A DNA stretch of 58,993 bases, from positions 1 through 58,993 of the forward strand of contig DASUZB010000323.1 in NCBI GenBank assembly GCA_036377075.1, read 5' to 3'. A program made the position numbers and the translations under genes. Below are positions 55,226-58,993 of the stretch, in pieces. A model generated the notes under the pieces. The model was given only the letters and a program-made list of their open reading frames with translations, was not told the DNA's origin and searched no databases. This DNA comes from DASUZB01 sp036377075. Its GTDB lineage: Bacteria > Actinomycetota > CALGFH01. Positions within the stretch are counted from its first letter, which is position 1, and each line of letters opens with the position of its first letter.

Positions 55226-56761
55226 TTACCCGCCGCCACCCGCCGCGGTGGCGTCGACGGCCGCCCCCGCCTGGGCCTGGTCACGATCGATGAAGCTGGC
55301 GAACCCGAGCGTCGCGTTGACGTCCGGCGCGAGCCTGCGGGCGACCGCGACGCCGGCGAGGTAGAGCGCGCCGGACAGCGCCCACGCCTCCACCGGCACC
55401 GGACCCCAGCCGTTCGGTGGGGTCGCGTAGATCCAGCCCCCCGGCAGGTCGGCGAGGCCGATCACGCCGAACGCCACCGAAGCCAGCAGGGCGACGACCG
55501 CCGGGACGTTGACGGTCCCCGCCTCCGACCAGGCCGGGACCCTCGCCAACGGTCGCGAGATCCCGAAGACCCGGGGCAGGAGGAAGTGGTCGACCACCAT
55601 GATGACCGTGGCGCACGGGACCGTGATGGCGAGGAACCCGGCCACCTTGAACCAGCCGTCCAGGAAGTGGAAGTTCACCAGCCAGGCGGCCACCACACCA
55701 CCGACGGCCAGGACCAGGCAGGTGTACAACCGCCTCCAGTGGCGCCACGCGCCGATCAGGTTCTGGCCGGCGTTGATCGACTCGTAGAAGTTGCCGTCGT
55801 TGATCGCGAACTGGCTGACGGTCGCGAGGACCCACGCCAGCCAGAACGCGCCGAACAGCGAGTAGCTGCTGATGAACTTCACCTGCGCGCCGAAGTCGGA
55901 GCTCTCCGCGAGCTGGGCCATCATCCAGCCGCCGACCACGAACAGCACGAACCAGAAGCCGGCGAACAGGAACGACGGGAGCGGCCACCAGAACCGCGGC
56001 CGGCCGTAGCGCCAGACGTCGGGCTCGTTCCCCCACACGCTGAAGCCGATGACCGAGGTGACCGCGACCCAGTACGGCAGGCCCGGCCCCGCCGGCGTTC
56101 CCGCCAGCGCGGCCGCGTCCGTCACCAGGCCCTTGACCACCAGGTAGGCGATCCACAGGATGATCAGCGGCGCGACGACGTAGCGCGCGAACGCGCTGAT
56201 CCCGGTGAACCCGAACAAGTTGTTCGCGATCATGAGCCCGCCGAACGCCAGCGTCAGCGCGAAGGGGTGCCCCCAGCCGTACAGGCCGCCCCAGATCTGC
56301 ACCATCAGCCCGGCCTGGAACCCGACCCAGCCGAGCGGCGCGACCAGCACGAACACCGAGACGATCCAGGAGCCACCGCGGCCGAAGACCGAGCGGGTCA
56401 GCAGGCCGTGGGTCTGGCCGGTGCGCGAGCCCAGGTAGGCCGCGAACATCGCATAGGCGACGTACAGACCGAAGCCGATCACGGTGATCCCGAGCGCCTC
56501 GACCAGGCTGTGCCCGTCGTGGAGCTCGAAGCCGAGGAACAGGAACGAGAACCCGGCCGTGAACGTCGTCCACAGGCCGGCGAAGTGCCACAGGGGCCGG
56601 CGCCTGTCCAACGGCACGATCCCGTTGTCGCTGGTGGAGTAGTCGTGCTCGATCGACTCGTCCAGCACCGCGTGCTCGGCGCCGGCGTCCTCCCGGGGCT
56701 TCAGCCTGGTACCCAACGTGCGTCCCTCCGCCAGGGGATCGGTCTCCGCTTCCAGGAGCAT
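55226..56761 (-). CDS. NCS1-family nucleobase/cation symporter
   Basis: 511 residues from ATG 56761; a TTG start nearer RLKPRED is also possible. Twelve helices. NCS1 marks include the cation-site segment LWTTFTAGFSFLFLGF, GRGGSWIVSVFVLVAPLGWV with GFQAGLMVQIWGG, and FSVWGNEPDVWRYGRP. It is probably an importer of a purine, pyrimidine, hydantoin or thiamine-like compound with Na+ or H+. No catabolic gene is adjacent to name the substrate. Confidence 0.86.
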   Translation of the reverse strand: MLLEAETDPLAEGRTLGTRLKPREDAGAEHAVLDESIEHDYSTSDNGIVPLDRRRPLWHFAGLWTTFTAGFSFLFLGFELHDGHSLVEALGITVIGFGLYVAYAMFAAYLGSRTGQTHGLLTRSVFGRGGSWIVSVFVLVAPLGWVGFQAGLMVQIWGGLYGWGHPFALTLAFGGLMIANNLFGFTGISAFARYVVAPLIILWIAYLVVKGLVTDAAALAGTPAGPGLPYWVAVTSVIGFSVWGNEPDVWRYGRPRFWWPLPSFLFAGFWFVLFVVGGWMMAQLAESSDFGAQVKFISSYSLFGAFWLAWVLATVSQFAINDGNFYESINAGQNLIGAWRHWRRLYTCLVLAVGGVVAAWLVNFHFLDGWFKVAGFLAITVPCATVIMVVDHFLLPRVFGISRPLARVPAWSEAGTVNVPAVVALLASVAFGVIGLADLPGGWIYATPPNGWGPVPVEAWALSGALYLAGVAVARRLAPDVNATLGFASFIDRDQAQAGAAVDATAAGGGG

Positions 56762-56798
56762 CGGACCTGGCCAGGCGCTGCTGAAGGGCGCCGATCCG

Positions 56799-57389
56799 TC
56801 AGCTCGTCGGCCGCGGCGGCGCGGCGCGCGCCAGCAGGGCGTCGAGCTGGGCGCCGATCCGGTCGAGGCGCTCACGAAGCTGGGCGACGTCGCCACGGGT
56901 GGCGTCCTCGTCCTGGGGGCGGAGCCGGACCACGATCGTGCCGCCCGGCGCCAGGGTCGCCTCTTCGACCTCGGCCAGGCTGCTGGCGCTCTGCCGGCGG
57001 ACCGCCGCCAGCACGTCGCTGCGGCGCAACCCCTCGTGGCGCAGCGCCGCCTCGTCGATCCGCCCGTCGCGGACCAGCACCGTCGGGGACCCCTCGAACC
57101 ACCGGCTCAGCCGCGGCGCCCGCACCACGCCCCTGACCACCGAGGCGTTCACCGCCACCAGCACCACCGCCCCGAGCAGCCCCCCGGTCAGCGAGTTGTC
57201 GTCGCCGATGATGGCGTTCTGCACCACGTTGCTCAGCAGCAGCACCACCAGCAGGTCGAAGCTGTTGAGCTCGGCGAGGTCACGCTTCCCGCCAAGGCGC
57301 AGCAGCACCGCAAGCCCCGCATAGACGCCGACGGTCCGCACCACCTTCTCCCCCGCCGGGATGCCAAGGTGCAACAGGTCAGCAAGCAC
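56799..57389 (-). CDS. DUF421 (YetF-like) membrane protein
   Basis: 196 residues. Three helices (VYAGLAVLLRLGGKRDLAEL, NSFDLLVVLLLSNVVQNAII, GGLLGAVVLVAVNASVV) carry the family signature, followed by a cytoplasmic domain with PTVLVRDGRIDEAALRHEGL and VLAAVRRQSASSLAEVEEAT. Function is unsettled; Bacillus homologues are linked to spore-membrane or stress physiology. It ends 37 bases before the NCS1 start and may form an operon with it. Confidence 0.88.
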   Translation of the reverse strand: MLADLLHLGIPAGEKVVRTVGVYAGLAVLLRLGGKRDLAELNSFDLLVVLLLSNVVQNAIIGDDNSLTGGLLGAVVLVAVNASVVRGVVRAPRLSRWFEGSPTVLVRDGRIDEAALRHEGLRRSDVLAAVRRQSASSLAEVEEATLAPGGTIVVRLRPQDEDATRGDVAQLRERLDRIGAQLDALLARAAPPRPTS

Positions 57390-57484
57390 CGTCGAGCCCT
57401 CCTGTAGAGATCGGCGGCCCAGCCGCCTCGACGTGACGGCGGTGACTTTGGCACGGTGGAGGGAGCCTCAGAAAGGAGTGCCCC

Positions 57485-57604
57485 ACGACCCGACCGCTGT
57501 CCACCGGAGTCGGCGTGGCGCTGGTGACGCCCTTCGGCGACGACGGCGAGGTCGACGCGACGGCCACCCTCGCGCTCGCCAGCGTTCGCTTTCTGAGCGG
57601 CTGA
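57485..57604 (+). pseudogene. Truncated inverted copy of the DapA-family gene 5' end
   Basis: Reads TRPLSTGVGVALVTPFGDDG then EVDATA, nearly identical to the N-terminus of the intact gene on the other strand (TRPLFTGVGVALVTLFGDDG then EVDAKA). The start is ACG instead of ATG and the frame ends after 40 codons. Similarity extends upstream to about 57448 (TTGGCACGGTGGAG) and stops near 57566, so the arm of about 119 bp includes the ribosome-site region. It is a non-functional duplicate, inverted relative to 58323-58441. Confidence 0.78.
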
Positions 57605-57635
57605 CCAGCAGAAAGGCCCGTAGGCCTACGCGGTC

Positions 57636-58403
57636 TCAGCCAAGACGGGCGGCACGGGAAGTCCCGAAGCGGTCGGCCACTAGTCCCTTGAGGCCGTGGG
57701 GGAAGTCTCGCCGCGCGGCCCTGTGCGCCTCGACGAGTTCGAGCTGAGCATCCCGGGTACCGGCAAACGCCGCCGCGCACCTCTCTGGTTCTGCGTTCGC
57801 CAATGCGAGAACCGCTCCAGCGCAGCCGAGGGGGCCGGCCATGGCGATCAGCGTGGCCGAGCCCACGTAGAGCCAACCACCGAAACCAGTTAGCTCGTCG
57901 AGCAGCCTCCCCGGATCACCCGAGGAGTCCTTGAGGCCCTGCACCGGCAGCTCGTTCAGCAGGTCCACTGGCACGCCGGGGGGCGACACCCTGGGGTAGT
58001 TGTAGGCGAGCACGGGCACGTCGCCCGCGGCAGCCGCCACCGCGTCGTAGTAGCCGCGCAAGTTGACCCCGCCGGGCGGAGAGAGCACCAGCACCCCGTC
58101 AGCGCCGTGGTCGACGGCCGCACGCGTCAGCGCGACCGCCTGCCGGCGCGACGGCGCGCCGGTGCCGGCAAGCACCGGGGTCCCGGTGGGCACCGCCTGG
58201 CGGACCTCGGTCAGCAGCGAGGTCCGCTCCTCGCCGGTCAGGCTGACCGCCTCGCCGGTGGAGCCGGCCACCACCACCGCGCGCATGCCAAGCTCGACCA
58301 GGCGGGCAGCATGCTCGGCGGTGGCCTTCGCGTCGACCTCGCCGTCGTCGCCGAAGAGCGTCACCAGCGCCACGCCGACTCCGGTGAACAGCGGTCGGGT
58401 CAT
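57636..58403 (-). CDS. DapA-family (dihydrodipicolinate synthase-like) aldolase
   Basis: 255 residues from ATG 58403 with GGAGAGGAG upstream. A (beta/alpha)8 lyase: AVVVAGSTGEAVSLTGEER (substrate-binding Thr), VLAYNYPRVSPPGV (catalytic Tyr) and PVQGLKDSSGDPGR (Schiff-base Lys). It is about 35-40 residues shorter than typical DapA, the loss falling at the C-terminal helices. Family members condense or split pyruvate-containing keto acids; no lysine biosynthesis genes are near, so another aldolase role is as likely. Its first 80 bases have an inverted partial copy at 57485-57604. Confidence 0.86.
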   Translation of the reverse strand: MTRPLFTGVGVALVTLFGDDGEVDAKATAEHAARLVELGMRAVVVAGSTGEAVSLTGEERTSLLTEVRQAVPTGTPVLAGTGAPSRRQAVALTRAAVDHGADGVLVLSPPGGVNLRGYYDAVAAAAGDVPVLAYNYPRVSPPGVPVDLLNELPVQGLKDSSGDPGRLLDELTGFGGWLYVGSATLIAMAGPLGCAGAVLALANAEPERCAAAFAGTRDAQLELVEAHRAARRDFPHGLKGLVADRFGTSRAARLG

Positions 58404-58441
58404 ACGCTGCTCCTCTCCGCAGGATCGCTCCACCGTGCCAA
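58323..58441 (-). repeat. Inverted repeat arm covering the DapA gene start
   Basis: Partner of 57448-57566 in opposite orientation. It includes the upstream TTGGCACGGTGGAG, the ribosome site and the first 27 codons. The arms flank the rest of the DapA-family gene, about 755 bp apart. Confidence 0.65.
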
Positions 58442-58993
58442 ATGCCCTGCCTTCCTGTCGAGGACGGCGCCTAGATCCGGAGGAAGGGGCGTTCGACAGA
58501 TACGGCATAGTGCACCGGATCAGAATCCTTCGCCCTCATCGGTGCGCGTACGGATCTCGACATTCGCGAGTTCGCGCCTGGCCTCCTCGAGCCGACGGGC
58601 TCGTCGATTCGATCCTCACCTACACCGACACCCATACCCATGTCCTTCGGGGTGAGCTGGTCCTGGACGGCACATTAGCCAGGTTTGATGACGAAGTGCG
58701 ATCCGCCGCCCCGCATGGGTGTATGCCAGCGGTTTTACAGACCGCACCGATGGCTCCCTGCGGGTCCCCTCACGTCCCCGCCTGGCCCCGATTCCCGCGT
58801 GTGACGTGCGCAAACGGCCTGCCGGCAGCTTCCGCCGTCACGCGCTGTCCCTGCCGCGCCGGCGACGTCATGGGTGCCGATCGAGGAGACGATCAGGAAC
58901 CGGGTGACGCCGAGGTCGCTCCATGGCCGGCAGTGTAACGAGGCCGCCGGCGAGCGTCCGGCTGGCAAGGCGGGGTGGTCTACTGGTGCCATG
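58442..58993. other. Right edge region with a possible SDR-like fragment on the minus strand
   Basis: No complete gene is seen. On the minus strand at about 58850-58925 a frame reads DLGVTRFLIVSSIGTHDVAG, resembling the strand-turn of NAD(P)H-binding SDR proteins. It stops at 58735 and its beginning is at or beyond the window edge, so it may be a broken or partial gene. A weak call. Confidence 0.35.

Noticed and set aside
1..58993. tRNA/rRNA genes, CRISPR arrays, insertion sequences with transposase
   Set aside because: I scanned for T-loop signatures, regularly spaced repeats and transposase motifs and saw none. A dedicated tool could still find a degenerate copy.

Overview
The window is about 59 kb of very GC-rich DNA with strong G/C third positions, many GTG starts and many 1-4 base gene overlaps. 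A mycothiol-linked MDMPI-fold protein, an MprAB-like two-component pair, a Gram-positive/actinobacterial LexA box and Tat lipoproteins all point to a chromosomal segment of an actinomycete (Actinomycetota). The genus cannot be told from sequence alone. I see no tRNA, rRNA, CRISPR array or intact transposase.

Region 1 (1-16725) looks like one catabolic module in two halves. Left half: an ADP-forming acyl-CoA synthetase (cut by the window edge) and an FAD oxidoreductase face a TetR regulator and a Rieske oxygenase. Right half: acyl-CoA dehydrogenase, class III aminotransferase and PotA face PotD-PotB-PotC. Both divergent promoters carry the same operator (ACTGAAC[G/A]TTCAGT), so the TetR protein probably controls both. 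Between them sit a HigBA-like toxin-antitoxin pair, an orphan sigma region-2 protein, a secreted Cys-rich protein and a DHA2 efflux pump. The aminotransferase N-terminus is disrupted by a 44-bp dispersed repeat whose second copy is at 35131.

Region 2 (15919-24670) is a set of small regulatory units: an NAD(P)-binding SDR gene, a metal-type MerR operon with a classic 19-bp-spacer promoter, an AraC regulator facing a DUF1772 membrane protein, a YCII gene whose partner ECF sigma gene survives only as about 30 codons, an MDMPI-fold protein facing a PadR regulator with two operators, and a secreted penicillin-acylase family amidase.

Region 3 (24741-28113) is a three-gene membrane and cell-wall operon ending in a transglycosylase plus LAS-peptidase fusion. 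It is preceded by a promoter whose -35/-10 spacer is filled by a perfect LexA/SOS box. It may be a conjugation or phage-like remnant. A DUF5655 gene, a second PYROXD2-like oxidoreductase and an HTH_42 (YcaQ-like) gene follow.

Region 4 (31608-41635) is an envelope electron-transfer and signalling block: ferredoxin, NuoF-like protein, ferric-reductase-like heme membrane protein, ApbE flavin transferase and a small membrane protein in one tightly overlapping operon. Divergent to it are YceI, a response regulator, a histidine kinase, a GT2-GtrA protein and a GT39 glycosyltransferase.

Region 5 (41692-58993) holds a hydroxyacid dehydrogenase, a GAF membrane protein, a frameshifted gene, a xylose-type sugar ABC transporter, an orphan sensor kinase, a ROK regulator facing an MFS transporter, a cupredoxin lipoprotein, a PAS-GGDEF-EAL protein, an NCS1 permease, a DUF421 protein and a DapA-family aldolase. 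A truncated inverted copy of the DapA 5' end lies just beyond its 3' end.
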